Assembly: GCA_963854735.1 (NCBI GenBank)
Contig: OY978098.1
Location: 826,001-890,000 of the forward strand
Reading direction: 5' to 3'
Length of the DNA: 64,000 bases
From: Marvania coccoides
Taxonomy: Eukaryota; Chlorophyta; Trebouxiophyceae; Chlorellales; Chlorellaceae
Below, one piece after another: positions 43,772-54,795 of this stretch. Position 1 is the stretch's first letter. Each line of letters opens with the position of its first letter. Under the pieces are notes generated by a model, which was not told the origin of the DNA, ran no database searches, and was given only the letters and a program-made list of their open reading frames with translations. The position numbers and the translations under genes are program-made.

Positions 43772-45259
43772 ATGGCAGTTTATACACCAAGGCGCTATAA
43801 GCGCATGCACAAGGACTTGGCCCCAACAATAGCTTCCTCAGGGAACACAAATATATGGTTGCTCCTCCTGTTGCTCTGCGGCATTGCATGGCTCTCAATA
43901 TCTCTGATTTTCGCTACCAATAAATTGTCCGGGGTGAAGGAGCTGCGAAAGAGTGGGGGAGGCATTTGAAGTTTCTGCAACAGCATGCAACCTAGCTCCT
44001 TGTTTACGCCTCCGAAATGCTCCTCCCTACCTCATTCATCCATGGTCTTGCAGGGGAGAGCCTGAGCAGGCGCCAACTAGGCAGCCAAGGCTCAGTTTCA
44101 ACTTCTCAGCCCAACGACAGCCCTGCGCAGACCAAATCAGCAGCTGCTGTTGCAGTGAGGAGAGTCTCAGGGCTGGGGCCCACCCTCCGCCCCAACATTC
44201 TCCACGGGGGGTGGCAGTTTACTCGCGACATCTACGACCACCCTCGCCTTCACCCCAACGCCACCGTCATTTCTGAGGAGGCGCCCAGGGTGGTGCTCGT
44301 CAAGCAGCTGCTGAGCCCCGAGGAAGTGCAGCACTTTATCCAGCTGGCGGAGCCCAGTTTTGAGCGGAGCGAGGTGGTCAGCGATGACCAGGCAGTGTCC
44401 AACGTCCGAACGTCATACGGGACCTGGTGAGAAGAAGAATACGGGGAGGCCATCAAATCCAGATTTTATCTGCTTCTACGCACGATATCAAGCCCCTCTT
44501 CTATTTAAAAATTAAAATTTGTGGATTTTGCAGGTTGAACGGCGCCCGCCGAAGCCAAACCGTGCTCAACGTGCAACACCGCATCGCCGAGCTGACGGGC
44601 ATCCCCGAGGAGTTTGGGGAGTCGCTGTACGTGCTGCGGTACCGCCAGGGCGAGCTGTACGAGGCGCACACCGACCATTGCCACCACTCCAGCTCAGAGC
44701 CGCTCACCGACTCGTGCAGGCAGTTTCTGCAGAGGGCGGGGGGGCCAGGGTGCGGGCCAGGTGGGGGCGTGACGTGCGGCGATCGCCTGGCCACCGTGGT
44801 CATTTATTTGGTACGCGAAGTGTGTCGTGATTTTGTGCGTGTCAGCACGGTTTGCCATGAAAGAAATAATGCTGTGTATTCATTTTCGGGGGGGCTGCTA
44901 CTCATTTGCAGAGGACCCCCGAGCGAGGTGGGGCCACCGTGTTTCCCTACGCAAAGAGGGGGCCAGCAAGCGCCATGAGGAGGGCTCTCTCCGATGGCGA
45001 GGGTGACAATGTGAATGCCGCCTCCTCTTCGAAGGCTGTCGGTAACAGTGATATGGCGTGGTACTGTCGGGAGGACGCCGAAGTGCTTAAGGTGCTGCCC
45101 GTCAGCGGCGACGCTGCGCTGTTCTTCGATTATCGACCTGCTGACGGAGCGGGGGGTCTGGCAGTGGCAGACCCAGCATCGTCGCATGCGGGCTGCCCGC
45201 CGCTGGAGGGTACCAAGCTGATCGCCACGCGCTGGATCCGCGCCTCCCAATTTGCTTAA
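43772..45259 (+). CDS. Second prolyl 4-hydroxylase, membrane-anchored
   Basis: An N-terminal exon from ATG 43772 encodes a basic tail (YTPRRYKRMHK) and an anchor (WLLLLLLCGIAWLSISLIF). Later exons are 44054-44426, 44534-44810 and 44912-45259. The catalytic part has NVRTSYGTW, YEAHTDHC (His-x-Asp), GDRLATVVIYL, GGATVFPYAKRG, and the distal SSHAGCPPLEGTKLIATRWIRASQF with His, Lys and Arg. The first intron's donor is unclear: a GC donor at GGAG|GCATTT keeps frame, no GT does. Function as for the P4H at 34200. The ending RWIRAS-x-F and the order of blocks are shared with it, so the two are paralogues. Confidence 0.85.
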
Positions 45260-45400
45260 GAAGCGCAAATACCCAGCCAGCGCATGCTATGCTACGTGCC
45301 GGTCTGAGGGGCAGCAAGTCTTTTTGGAGGACTGGGCAGGAAGACACTTAGAGACGAAATAAAATGGAGCAAAATTGGAATTTAATTTTTTTAAGATGAC

Positions 45401-46636
45401 ATGAAACACCTCTCGAAACAAGCACGGCGCAGCCGTGCGCGAGTAATCTTCGTGCTCTTGGCAATTTTAGGAGTGGGGATCATTGGCATTTTGCAGCCCA
45501 AAGAGTGCATTGATCCAGATGGAAGTCCCAACATCAACATCGTCACGGGAGGGGCCATTCCACGTGTGGAGGCCGACTTCCACCCCTCCATCAAGCGCGA
45601 CTTTGCCCCCTGGGGCGAGATTGGAATCAAAGAGCCCACGAGCAAGCTGTGCGAGCTGATCATCATTCGATACAACACCTCCATCCTGTACCTTCGCGAT
45701 GACATCCTGCCGCCCAGCCTGGACAACAAAGCGCGAGCACTAGACACGCAGCTGGCATGGGTGTCTGCTCGCATCCACCCTGCCACGCGCACCACCTCGC
45801 AGTGCTTCAAGCTAGGTTCCACGCCGGTGCTGCCCAGCCACCGGCACGCCGACCACCCCGTGTACTCGCTGGCCAAGAGCGACCGGCACCTTGACATTGT
45901 GTACCCCAACATGTACTTTGGGTATGGGGGCTCGCTGGACGCGTGGACCGAGTTCCAGGACGAGCTGCGGCGCAGCATGGTGCGACGCCCCTTTGAGCAG
46001 CGCTACAATAAGGCCTTTTGGCGCGGCACCTGCGGCGAGTACAAGTACAACCAGGCGCGGGTGGCGGTGGTGCTGGCCAGCAACTCCACCGTGCTGCTGG
46101 ATGTGGGGTTCAAGAACAGGTGCCCCACCTCTGCCGACCCCGCCGTCAACAAAATCATCGACCGGGTCAACATGCAGCCGCTGCAGAACTTTTTGCGCCC
46201 CACCGACATGACGCAGTACAAGTACCTGCTCAGCCTGCCTGGGTCTTCAAAGGGCAGCTACTCGCGGCACATGCAGACGGCGCTGTGCTGCAACGCCACC
46301 ACGTTCCTGTGGGACAACGAGTATTACGAGTACTACTACTCGATGCTGAAGCCGTGGGTGCACTTCGTGCCGGTGAACAACGACAACTTCATGGAGAGGA
46401 TAAAGTGGGCAGAGGAGCACCCGGAGGACGCGATGCGCATCGCGATGCAGGGGTACGAGTTCTGCGTGTCGCAGCTGAGCACGCCGGCTTTCCTGGTGTA
46501 CTGGATGCAGCTGTTTGCGATGCACGGCAAGCTGCAGCAGTATGAGGTGGAGGTGACGGATGCGATGTGCACGTGTGAGACCACGAGCCCGATTGAAGGC
46601 AGGGTGTTCAGAAGATGCAGGTTCTGTGAAGGGTGA
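45401..46636 (+). CDS. GT90 (CAP10/rumi-like) glycosyltransferase
   Basis: A single exon of 411 residues. A basic N-terminus is followed by an anchor (VIFVLLAILGVGIIGIL), giving Golgi/ER type II topology. Family blocks: FGYGGSLDAW, KAFWRGTCGEYKYNQAR, TDMTQYKYLLSLPGSSKGSY, SRHMQTALCCNATTFLW and LKPWVHFVPVNNDN. These match the CAP10 domain of fungal capsule xylosyltransferases, animal POGLUT and plant DUF821 proteins, which transfer xylose or glucose. The C-terminus is Cys-rich (MCTCETT...RRCRFCEG). It lies 141 bp after the second P4H on the same strand, both likely acting on secreted glycoproteins, though co-regulation is only suggested by proximity. Confidence 0.85.
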   Translation: MKHLSKQARRSRARVIFVLLAILGVGIIGILQPKECIDPDGSPNINIVTGGAIPRVEADFHPSIKRDFAPWGEIGIKEPTSKLCELIIIRYNTSILYLRDDILPPSLDNKARALDTQLAWVSARIHPATRTTSQCFKLGSTPVLPSHRHADHPVYSLAKSDRHLDIVYPNMYFGYGGSLDAWTEFQDELRRSMVRRPFEQRYNKAFWRGTCGEYKYNQARVAVVLASNSTVLLDVGFKNRCPTSADPAVNKIIDRVNMQPLQNFLRPTDMTQYKYLLSLPGSSKGSYSRHMQTALCCNATTFLWDNEYYEYYYSMLKPWVHFVPVNNDNFMERIKWAEEHPEDAMRIAMQGYEFCVSQLSTPAFLVYWMQLFAMHGKLQQYEVEVTDAMCTCETTSPIEGRVFRRCRFCEG

Positions 46637-47056
46637 ACGCACATCCACGAATGGGGAGCGCAATTTTTGGGTATTTGTGAGTGAGTGAGCTTTCGACTGG
46701 TTAAATTATTAAAGAACCCGTGTTTTCTTATACCCTGCTTGCACTTGTTGCTGTTTGGTGCGTCCCTCCATGGCTGAAAGATGCAAAGCAACGGCAGGCG
46801 TTGTCCTTTTCCGCTTCCTTTGTCTTCTTTCACGCCTTTGCTGCTCGCCCGCTTTTCTGTTTTCATCACCCACCGCGCTCGATGCTTATCAGAACGAATA
46901 AAGAAGCTATTACATAATACCTTCCCTCTTTTTACTTTTCGCTTACTTTTTTAAAGACCATCCCTTATTACTTTATCTAACTATAAATCGGCAGGAGGAT
47001 CCAACCCTCCATTTTTTTTTAATTATAAAGCTTGCAGACTTGTTTCATTACCTAGC

Positions 47057-47086
47057 TTTAAAGCATCCCAAAGAAAGGATTCACCA
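47057..47086. repeat. 30-bp copy of a gene tail
   Basis: TAAAGCATCCCAAAGAAAGG plus ATTCACCAGC is identical to 47931-47960, the last codons (VNPFFGML) and stop of the UBA-PUB gene. Confidence 0.85.
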
Positions 47087-47387
47087 GCATAGAAAATTTT
47101 CTATATAATTTAAATCTTTAACAAGACGGTTTCTTTAAAAGTATACAACTTTGTCAACCTGCTCAGCGTTTGCTCGTTGCCACATTCTGTGGCAACCGTC
47201 CGCCGCCGCCACGGACGGGTCTTGCACTCTGCAGACCAGGTGTTGCCCGCCACCATCTTGAGCAAACTGAGCGGGAGCAAGGATCGTCAAATGAACTGCC
47301 ACCGTCTACATAATTCTGAAGCCCAAACCAATTCGCTCCTACTCACGATAACCTCGTACCTCACTGCCCTTCTCCTGGTCTACAAGG

Positions 47388-47441
47388 TTTTAAATCCCAC
47401 CCTCCTCAATTCTATTTTAAATCCCACCCTCCTCAATTCTA
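47388..47441. repeat. 27-bp perfect tandem duplication
   Basis: TTTTAAATCCCACCCTCCTC followed by AATTCTA, twice in a row. Confidence 0.9.
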
Positions 47442-47928
47442 TTCTACCTTCCACTCCGCCTTTTTTGGTTGAGCCCAAATGTCAGTGTCTCTACACAATT
47501 CACCGTTGTTGCCCATTTTCTCTTTTCCAGCGTCTTGCCACCAAGTTCTTTCCACCCTCTGTCCGCCACTTTGCATTCTCTTTCCATGCGTGGACAGCGT
47601 CGCCGTTGTATGAAGACCATTTTGATAGTTTGGGCCTTTACTCATTTGATACACTCCACTGAGTTATAGTGTTATTTGGGCCTATGCCTGGGCTAGATGA
47701 TTTGACTGCTCCATTATATTAAGTTATCCACTCCATTCAATTTTTCCTTGCCTCTGAATTATTTTGGCGCCCGATTCGGGCGTTGGTATAAGAAACCTGA
47801 ATGATGAACTTTAAATGTAGAAACTGAATTTTAAATGTTTCAGTTTTTCAACTTTAATGTGGTCTACTTGTACTGTTCCTCCCCAGCCTAATTCCATGAG
47901 CACTGTTACAAACTTGATTCTAGCAATA

Positions 47929-49323
47929 TTAAAGCATCCCAAAGAAAGGATTCACCAGCGCTGAGTTTAGATTCTCACCAGCTGCCTCCAGCACCAGCCG
48001 GTCGACCCCTCCCTCTGGGATCTCCAGCGTCTCACCCGCCGTGTCTTTGTGGAAGCCGCACACCTCCAGGAACTCCACAGCGCCCTTAAACGCTGCCACC
48101 CGCTTTTGAATGGCAGGATTTGTCAGCCGCACCTTCCTAAACCTTTCTTCCCCTGGGTTAGTAGCCACGTTACCGATGAGTTTGAGCAGCGTCTGCCAAG
48201 CGGTCTTGAGCGCCTCGTCTTGGTCGGGGTGGGCTTTTTTCATGGCCACGAGCAGCTCGCGCATGCGCTCCGCCTTGGCGACGGGTTTCACAGGCAGCCG
48301 GCGCTTGGCTTCCGCCTCTGCCTTTTCCTGCTCTTTCTTGCGCTCAGCTTCCTTCTCCTCCTCGGTCAGCTCCTCGGGGAGGCCAGCAGCGCGGCGACGG
48401 GCACGCCTGTCCTCCTCTGCATGGAACGAATGTCATCAAACCGTCATCTATGAAAGCACAGGTAACTAATTCACCATCCGTCCCCCGTACCGAGTTTCTT
48501 CTTGACCTTCTCCCGTGCCCGTGCCTCTTCCTCTTTTTCCCGCTGCCTCTCCTCCACGATGCGGCGCAGGCGGGCCTCCTCCTCCAAGCGAGCCATCGCC
48601 GCCATCTCCTTGCCCATGCGGATCTGCGCCATGCAGATTGTCGTCAATTAGAAAGAACATAAAACTTATAAATGACCCTCCATCACTCACCCTCTCCTGC
48701 TCCCTCAGCCGCTCCGTCTCCCTCTCCTCCGCCAGACGCCGCTCCTTCACCTTGCGCAGCAGCTCCGCAGCCTGCTCCTTGGCCTCATCGGGGCTCAGTT
48801 TCCGCTTGGCGGTGGCCGCAGGCACCAGCAGCGGCTCGTCCAGGTCGGCGTCGCCCTCGTGCTCAGCCAACCACCCCACCGCCGCGTCCACCGCCTCCCC
48901 CCCGGAGTTGTAAATGGCACGCACGGAGCGGTTGCGTTCGAACCCCATGTCCAGCATCAGCTGCAGCAGCGCCTCAGACACGTCGGCAGCCACAAGAGCC
49001 TCTTCGGCGGGCTTTTCGCCACCAAGGCCCTCGGGTTTGTCGTCCTCCTTCAGCTCCGCGCGTGCTTCCGCCATCTGGGCTTCGGTGTTGAGCGACCCCT
49101 CCCCAGTCTTCTCCTCGAACATGGCGTGCCCCGTGAAGCGTGTGTGCTGGTCTTTCTCAATGTAGGAGCGGCACACCTTGCCGCACTCGGTGCACACCAG
49201 GCGCAGGATGGCGGCGGTGGACTCTTCAAAATTGGTGTGCCCCGTGGCGTCGGCGTGCGCCTGGGCCTCCTTGACAGAGCGCAACAGCGTGTCGCAGTCC
49301 CTGCACACCAACGACTGCGCCAT
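47929..49323 (-). CDS. Zinc-finger/UBA/PUB-domain protein, putative Cdc48 cofactor
   Basis: Three exons (48691-49323, 48491-48623, 47929-48416) encode 417 residues. The N-terminus has two C2H2-like fingers (CRDCDTLLRSVKEAQAHADA..GH and CTECGKVCRSYIEKDQHTRF..GH). A UBA domain follows at ~125-165 (ALLQLMLDMGFERNRSVRAI, ending AVGWLAEHE), then a long charged coiled coil, and a C-terminal PUB domain (KTAWQTLLKLIGNVATNPGE, with RKVRLTNPAIQKRV and FLEVCGFHKD). Plants have proteins of this order. PUB binds the p97/Cdc48 C-terminus and UBA binds ubiquitin, so a shuttle role in ubiquitin-dependent extraction is inferred. ATG 49323 starts immediately before the first finger. Confidence 0.85.
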
Positions 49324-49794
49324 TGCTACACGCTGCAAGCGTTGGCTGCTTCCTAGGTTCGGTCGTTTGTTCAAATACTCGAGAATTTTCGATCTGGTCG
49401 AATTCGAAATTTCCCAAATTTATATTGAGATTTTGAACAGCAGCCTTTTTGGACACCAACGGGGTGCTTGGGATTCTCAACAGAGTGCATTTAATTTCAA
49501 AATGGCGTCAGGAGGGGTTCAGCTTTTCTTTTTGCCTTTAGTCTCAAACTCAGTTTTCTTAGACATGGAGAAAACTCAGTTTGATGCATTGGGTGAGTTT
49601 TTAAATGTAGAAAACTCGGTTTTCTACAATGGATGAGTATTCTCCATGTAGAAAACTCAGTTTTTCCTTTTGAGTGGAAATTCGAGGGGAATGGAGACCT
49701 GCCCCGGTCCATAGATTGAGCAGCTGCCATTCAATTTTGACACCAAATTCTTTTATATTACAAAGCATGAGCATGAAATGGAAACGCACAGCAG
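49324..49794. other. Spacer with GAAAACTCAGTTTTC-type repeats
   Basis: Between 49545 and 49672 the words AAACTCAGTTTTCT, GAAAACTCAGTTTGATGCAT, GAAAACTCGGTTTTCTAC and GAAAACTCAGTTTTTCC recur. Each is a near-palindrome around ACT(C/-)AGT. No gene was seen. Confidence 0.6.
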
Positions 49795-51110
49795 CTACAG
49801 CACCGCCCCGTTGCTGCGCTTGTCCACCCCACCGCCATTCGCAGCTGCTGCCCCATGCCTGCCGCCACCCTGCCACAGCCACGTCTCGTACGGATGCAGG
49901 TACTTTGTGAAGTGGCTCTTCACCAGGTACCCCGCCTGCTTGATCCTTCTGTCTTGGTCCACCTCCAGAAGCCGTGCCACCTTGGCCCACTTCTTGCCAG
50001 CAGTCACCGCCTCGCTGCCGCCCTCCCGCCGCACCAGCTCCCACAGCTCCAGCGCCTGCAGCTCCTTCCCGCCGATCACTGGCGCCCCGGACCGCCCCAG
50101 CATCTCCCACGGCACCTGGCGGCGGGCGGTGACACACTCGTGCAGCTCAACCATCAGGGGGTTGCTGAAATCGGGGGGGCCAGACTCCACGAGGCGAGCA
50201 GCTGCTGCTGCCGCCGCCCCTAGCCCCGACTGAGCCCCTGGCCGGTCGGCCCTGCCCTGCTGCCCTGTGAAGTGGCCGATGCGGCGGCCGGGCGGAATGC
50301 CAGGAGGCTCTGGCAGCAGCGCAGTGAACACGTCTGTGCGCTCCGTTGACTTGGCCACGGCAATGAGCTGCGCTTGAGTGCATTCTGACAGCCGGATGAC
50401 CTCCGCGTGCTCTGGGATGGGGCGCAGCGGCAGCGGCAGCTCGTCTGGAAGATCAGTGACGGTGGGGTCGCTGGGACGCAGCCCAAGGGGTCTGAATAGA
50501 GAGAGAGCGGTGTTAAGATATAAATGTGCTATAAAAAAAAGGGGGCGGGGGGGGGGGAGAAATTTGAACCTTGTAAATTTATAACTCACAGCTGCTCCAG
50601 ATGCGCCTGCATGGTCTCCATGGCCGCCAGGGCCACCACCCCCCGCGACCCCAGCGGCCGCGACAGGTGCTGCGGCGCCTCTGCCAGCTCCCCAGCCATG
50701 TGGGATTTGGGCCGAGCGGGGCGCTTTGCACGCTGCGATGCGCGCACCTGGGCGGAAAAAGGCACGGCGGAGGACGCCCCAGGAGCCGGCGGTGCCGGCT
50801 GGGAGGGCCCTGCTGCAGGCTGCTGCTGAGGCGGCGGCTCAGCATGCCCAGCGTCTTCAATATCCATAGGTTCCGCTTGCTGTAGCTGTTCCTGCTGCTG
50901 CTGTTGCTGTGGAGGCTGGAAGCCGTCCACCACAGGGCCTGGTTCGGCTTTGACAGGAACGCCATTGCCAGGCTGCTGCGCTCTGTCGCTACCTGTGAGG
51001 AGGCAGGCAAAGGCAGTCGCAGTGGCGCCCAGCAAGTTCGCTCGAGCAGCGCTGGGGTTGTGGTCTCCGCTGTCGTCGCTGCATTGTGTGAGGTCTATGA
51101 CTTCAGCCAT
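49795..51110 (-). CDS. ARID-domain DNA-binding protein
   Basis: Two exons (50590-51110, 49795-50491) encode 405 residues. Residues 3-12 (EVIDLTQCSDD) look like a SUMO-interacting motif, an acidic-flanked VIDL. A Gln/Pro-rich stretch and a basic patch (RASQRAKRPARPKSH) follow. Near the C-terminus is an ARID/BRIGHT domain: LQALELWELVRREGGSEAVT, then KKWAKVARLLEV, a helix ending KSHFTKYLHPYETWL. ARID proteins bind AT-rich DNA and work in chromatin remodelling. No second domain (HMG, ELM2, SAND) is seen. The join CT|A restores Leu across the intron. Confidence 0.8.
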
Positions 51111-51354
51111 CGCTCAAGGGGGCCGTGAAAAAAAGAGAGAAATGGCCAGGCAATCTCCAAAAGTGGTGTGTGAACGTGGAGCCTCCGCTGCCGCTTAGAA
51201 TCGGATATTTCGCGTTATTTAACTTAAAAATAAGAAACAAACGAATAAATAACCCAGCTGGAAAATTCCGAATGCTCAAATTGAGCGTGTTCCCTTTCTC
51301 TCTTTTTTACTAAAAAATTACACTCTTGGAAACGTGAAATTATTTATATATGTG

Positions 51355-52144
51355 ATGCAGAACCAGTCCAACCAGTCCAACGCTGCCGTCTCCAGCGTTG
51401 AAGTCTTTGGCTTCCTGGGGTGGATCACTTCAATCCTTGTTTATGGTGTGTGACTCGTGCTCCTGAAACCCCAGGCATTCAAAATCTCCAGACGATTTTA
51501 TCCCATTTTTTCCGACTCCCTGCAGTTGCAGTTATCCTCTGGGCCTTCACCCCTGCCTCCGTCCTTGCCGGCCACGGCATCACCTACTACCCCAGCAAGT
51601 ACTGGGCGGTGGCAGTGCCAACATGGCTGTGCGTGACCGTCATCTTTGTGTACTGGGTCTACGAGAGGTCAGCAAACCCCCTTCGGTTCATGCCTAAAAA
51701 ATCTTGTTTTATTTTTGCAGCGCTTGACCCTCCCTCCACTTCTCTTTCAAAAACGTGCTGCAGCCTTAACATGATAGCTAAGCTGCCTTCGTCTGGCGAA
51801 GCTGAAGTTGAAGCCGAGGTTGAGCTTGCGGCGGTGGATAAAAAGCTTTTCAGCGACGTTGGCGATGGGTCACTACCGATGTTATTGTTGCCGGCAGCGG
51901 TGGTGCGCATGGTGCTGCAAGAAGGAGTGCCACCTAAAGGTGCGACATCGGTGCTGAAACGAAATATGATGCACAGAGAATAACGGCGCTTTTTCTTCCA
52001 CCTGTTGCAGTGGCGGAAGAGCTGTGGAAGACAGAGATGGTGGCAAGAAGTACTGAGGGAAAAGGGGAGGAGGGCGATGGTGTATCCAAGACGTCTCCAG
52101 CACGTCGAAGAAAAGCACCAGTGAATAGACATTCGACTTTGTAA
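51355..52144 (+). CDS. PIGP: GPI N-acetylglucosaminyltransferase subunit P
   Basis: Four exons (51355-51445, 51526-51667, 51764-51939, 52011-52144) encode 180 residues. The PIG-P domain is plain: EVFGFLGWITSILVYGV, ILWAFTPASVLAGHGITYYP, SKYWAVAVPTWLCVTVIFVY and WVYESLN. Two membrane helices form a hairpin at the ER. The subunit belongs to the GPI-GnT complex that starts glycosylphosphatidylinositol anchor synthesis. A first acceptor in intron 2 (TTTTTGCAG at about 51719) would give an early stop; the later CTGCAG at 51763 gives the conserved YESLN. The C-terminal ~100 residues are Glu/Lys-rich and not part of the usual domain. Confidence 0.9.
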
Positions 52145-52589
52145 GCAGTAAAGTGTGACGTTTCACAAGGTTGCAGCCTGTTCCTGTTTCTCACTGAAAC
52201 GGCGCTCAAAATATATTTAACAGGCATTCCAGTTTGTATATCATAACTCGAGACTCCACGCGGCTGCCCCGAGCCGGGCTCGACAAAGTGAAAATATCAC
52301 GAAAATCAACTTGTGATTGAAGATTTAATCTTCTCTTTACTTGAGGTGAATCTTTAAGCCTACTGAATATACTCAAGCAGCTTTGGCACCGCTTCTATCG
52401 AGCCTGCCCTCGTCATACATATGATCTGACACTGTGCCTCTCTCCCTCGATGCATTTTCTGTGCAGCCCGCACTTCCATCTATCCACAAGGTTTTCTACC
52501 ACCACGTGCAACCCCGATCAACCCTAACAACGTCGCAAACACTCGTCATTAAAGCCTCACCACCGCCAGCAGCACAAAAACAATCAATA

Positions 52590-53461
52590 ATGAGGCTTCC
52601 GTTCATGGGAGGAGGCGCCTCTGATAACAACGCCTCACAATCCAACGGGAGACCGCAGACAGGGCACGACATGAGGACGCACCCTCTGCACCACCAGCCT
52701 TCCAACCCGGTGCCGCCGCCGCCACCGCCCAGCACCCACCAGACAGCCTCCCCTCCCCAGCCTCTGCCCAACCCCAGCCAGTTCCCTGAGCTGGCAGCAA
52801 TGTCGGTTGGAGAGATGGAAAAGGCGTTGCTGGACCCCGCAGCTTTCACGCGGCTCGTCGCTAAAATTGCAGCAGACCCCCGCAACGGCGGCAGCAGCGC
52901 GGTGGCGGAGGTCGCGGAGCTGCGGCGCAGCAATATGGAGCTGGCCAAGGCCAATCTTGCGAGGGAGGGCGAGATTGAGGAGGTCAGGCGACAGATTGCG
53001 ATAGTGAGGTCTGGCGACTATGAGACAGCAAAGGCGGCGTTCGAAGAGAAATTTAAGCGGCAAGAGGCGGTCAGGGAACACATCGCGCCAGAGGTGGGCT
53101 GCCGAGAAGTAGAAATAACGCTTTTTTATTTCGTTGTTCTACTTGAAGCCCCCCTATTTTGAACGGGGGACTTTTTTCTTTGTCTTCTGGCTACTGCTAA
53201 ACCTTTATTTTCTCCCTCCGTAACCATTTTTTGATACTGCAGAGGTTGATTGAGGGGCTCTCCAGAGCGGCGGAGGAAGCGGAGGCCCAGGCTGACGCTT
53301 TGGAGCGCAGTTTCCGCGCTGGCGAGCTGAAAGTTGACGAGTTTGTCGACCAGTACGTTGCGGTTAGAACAAAGTATCACACCAGAGACGTAAAGTACCA
53401 CGCAGCGCTGCAAACCATCCCAACGTCGCTGCCGCCAGGCGCAGCAGGAGGGCGCCATTGA
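52590..53461 (+). CDS. VPS37: ESCRT-I subunit VPS37
   Basis: Two exons (52590-53093, 53243-53461) encode 240 residues. A Pro/Gln/His-rich N-terminus precedes the Mod(r)/VPS37 helical domain: MSVGEMEKALLDPAAFTRLV, RRSNMELAKANLAREGEIEE, then in exon 2 LERSFRAGELKVDEFVDQYV with the family ending RTKYHTRDVKYHAAL. VPS37 joins TSG101/VPS23 and VPS28 in ESCRT-I for sorting ubiquitinated cargo at endosomes. The frame stays open upstream to 52434 but only with a GTG, so ATG 52590 is taken as the start. Confidence 0.85.
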
Positions 53462-53466
53462 GCTTT

Positions 53467-53492
53467 TGTGTGTGTGTGTGTGTGTGTGTGTG
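53467..53492. repeat. (GT)n microsatellite after VPS37
   Basis: 13 GT units directly downstream of the VPS37 stop codon. Confidence 0.95.
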
Positions 53493-53841
53493 GATTTACC
53501 CCTCCTTTTAAATGTTTTGTATATACGCCCTTCGTCAATCATTCTGTTTTTATGTTTTTACAAACACTTCTTTCTTTATCTCAACGTGTCCTTCAAGGAA
53601 CTCCTCTAGTGTGCTGACAGCTACGCCGTGCAGCGATAAAATATGTAAAGAATACAGATCGGCCGTCATAAAATCACTAGCAAAATGTGGGAGTGGTTTC
53701 GCTGGGAAAAAACAACGCCAGTTCTTTTGGAAGGGGGCGAGGGGGCAAATTCATTGATGCATTTGTATGCTTTCTCTGGCCTTCAGTTCGTTTTGGTAGC
53801 TAAAATAATAATAAAAATAGAGCCCTTTCCTTTCCATTCAT

Positions 53842-54795
53842 TCATTCGACGTCTTCCATGGGGTACCCGTTGTAGCGCCAGTCCGACAGCCCTCCTGACA
53901 GGTGCACAACGTCGGTGAACCCAGCCCGCATCAACTCATAGCAAGCCTTCAGGGAGCGCGTCTCCCGACCGAAAGAGCGGTCCTTGTCGGTGGCGGTAGA
54001 CTTTCCGGTGCTCTTGACCTGCGGTAAATCAACGCACGAACAACAGAATGAGCAATGATATTGTGAACGCCTTTAAACTGCTCTTCTCTTCTTCTTCGTG
54101 TTTCCCCCTTACTCACCCGCACAATCGTGTCCAGCGTGCCGCCCACTGAGCACATGACGATGATCTTCTTGCGCTTGTTGCCCTTCATGGCGGCAGTGAC
54201 GTTGGCCACAAAGTCGGGGTCACGCTCGGTGGGCCGCATGAACAGCCCAGCCATGACCACCCGCTTGATTTTATCCCACGTCTCATTGCCAGCTGTGATG
54301 CGGAACAGCGGAACGCTGACGGCACCAGCAGCGTGGCTCTTCTCAAAATCCATCCCCAGGCGCACATCCAACAGGGTGGCGCCCTTCTTCATCAGCGCAA
54401 GGGCATCATCCTTCTCCACGCTCTTGAGATTCTTGCTAGTCAGGTAAGCGAACATCACCGGCCACACGGTGTACTCTCCGCCAGACAAAGGCTTCACGGT
54501 CATCATCAGCTTGTCAGCCTTGACGTGAGGCGCCCGGACCCATCTCTGCGTGCGTCGAAGAAATATGCTGGGATATTGAAAGGGATTATTTAGGGGGGAG
54601 ATTTAATTATCAGATGCGTGCCTGCATGCTGGGATCGAATCTGAACCCCGTGATGCTTTCAGTGTCATCCGCTTTCTCTTTCAGGCCGAAAAGGGCCTGC
54701 ACTTTGGGCACGGTGCGTGAATTTGCCCGACGAAGGCCTGCAAGAGGCCTGGCCGTCGGCAGCCAGGGCGAGGAGGCTCGAAGCTGGGTATGCAT
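53842..54795 (-). CDS. Plastid rhodanese-like protein
   Basis: Three exons (54622-54795, 54117-54545, 53842-54018) encode 259 residues. The first ~35 residues are Ser/Arg/Ala-rich (HTQLRASSPWLPTARPLAGL), a likely plastid transit peptide. The rhodanese fold has KKGATLLDVRLGMDFEKSHA, an active-site loop VMCSVGGTLDT with the catalytic-position Cys, and the closing GFTDVVHLSGGLSDW. The loop lacks the Arg of classic CX5R thiosulfate sulfurtransferases, as in plant plastid STR proteins with a C-x-[I/V]-G-G-T-L loop. Activity is uncertain. Intron 1 seems to use a GC donor (AGCATGCAG|GCACGC). The insertion between exons 2 and 3 (KSTGKSTATDKDRSFGRETR) carries the usual R-S-L-x-A helix. Confidence 0.8.

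Larger units (their letters stand above)
46637..47928. other. Spacer with duplicated fragments, no gene seen
   Basis: 1.3 kb of low-GC sequence. It holds a 30-bp copy of the 3' coding end of the next gene (47057-47086) and a 27-bp tandem duplication (47388-47441). Open frames such as 47177-47662 read through these repeats and look non-coding. Confidence 0.55.

Noticed and set aside
47177..47662. 161-residue plus-strand frame
   Set aside because: It reads through a 27-bp tandem duplication and pyrimidine-rich sequence and has no domain character.
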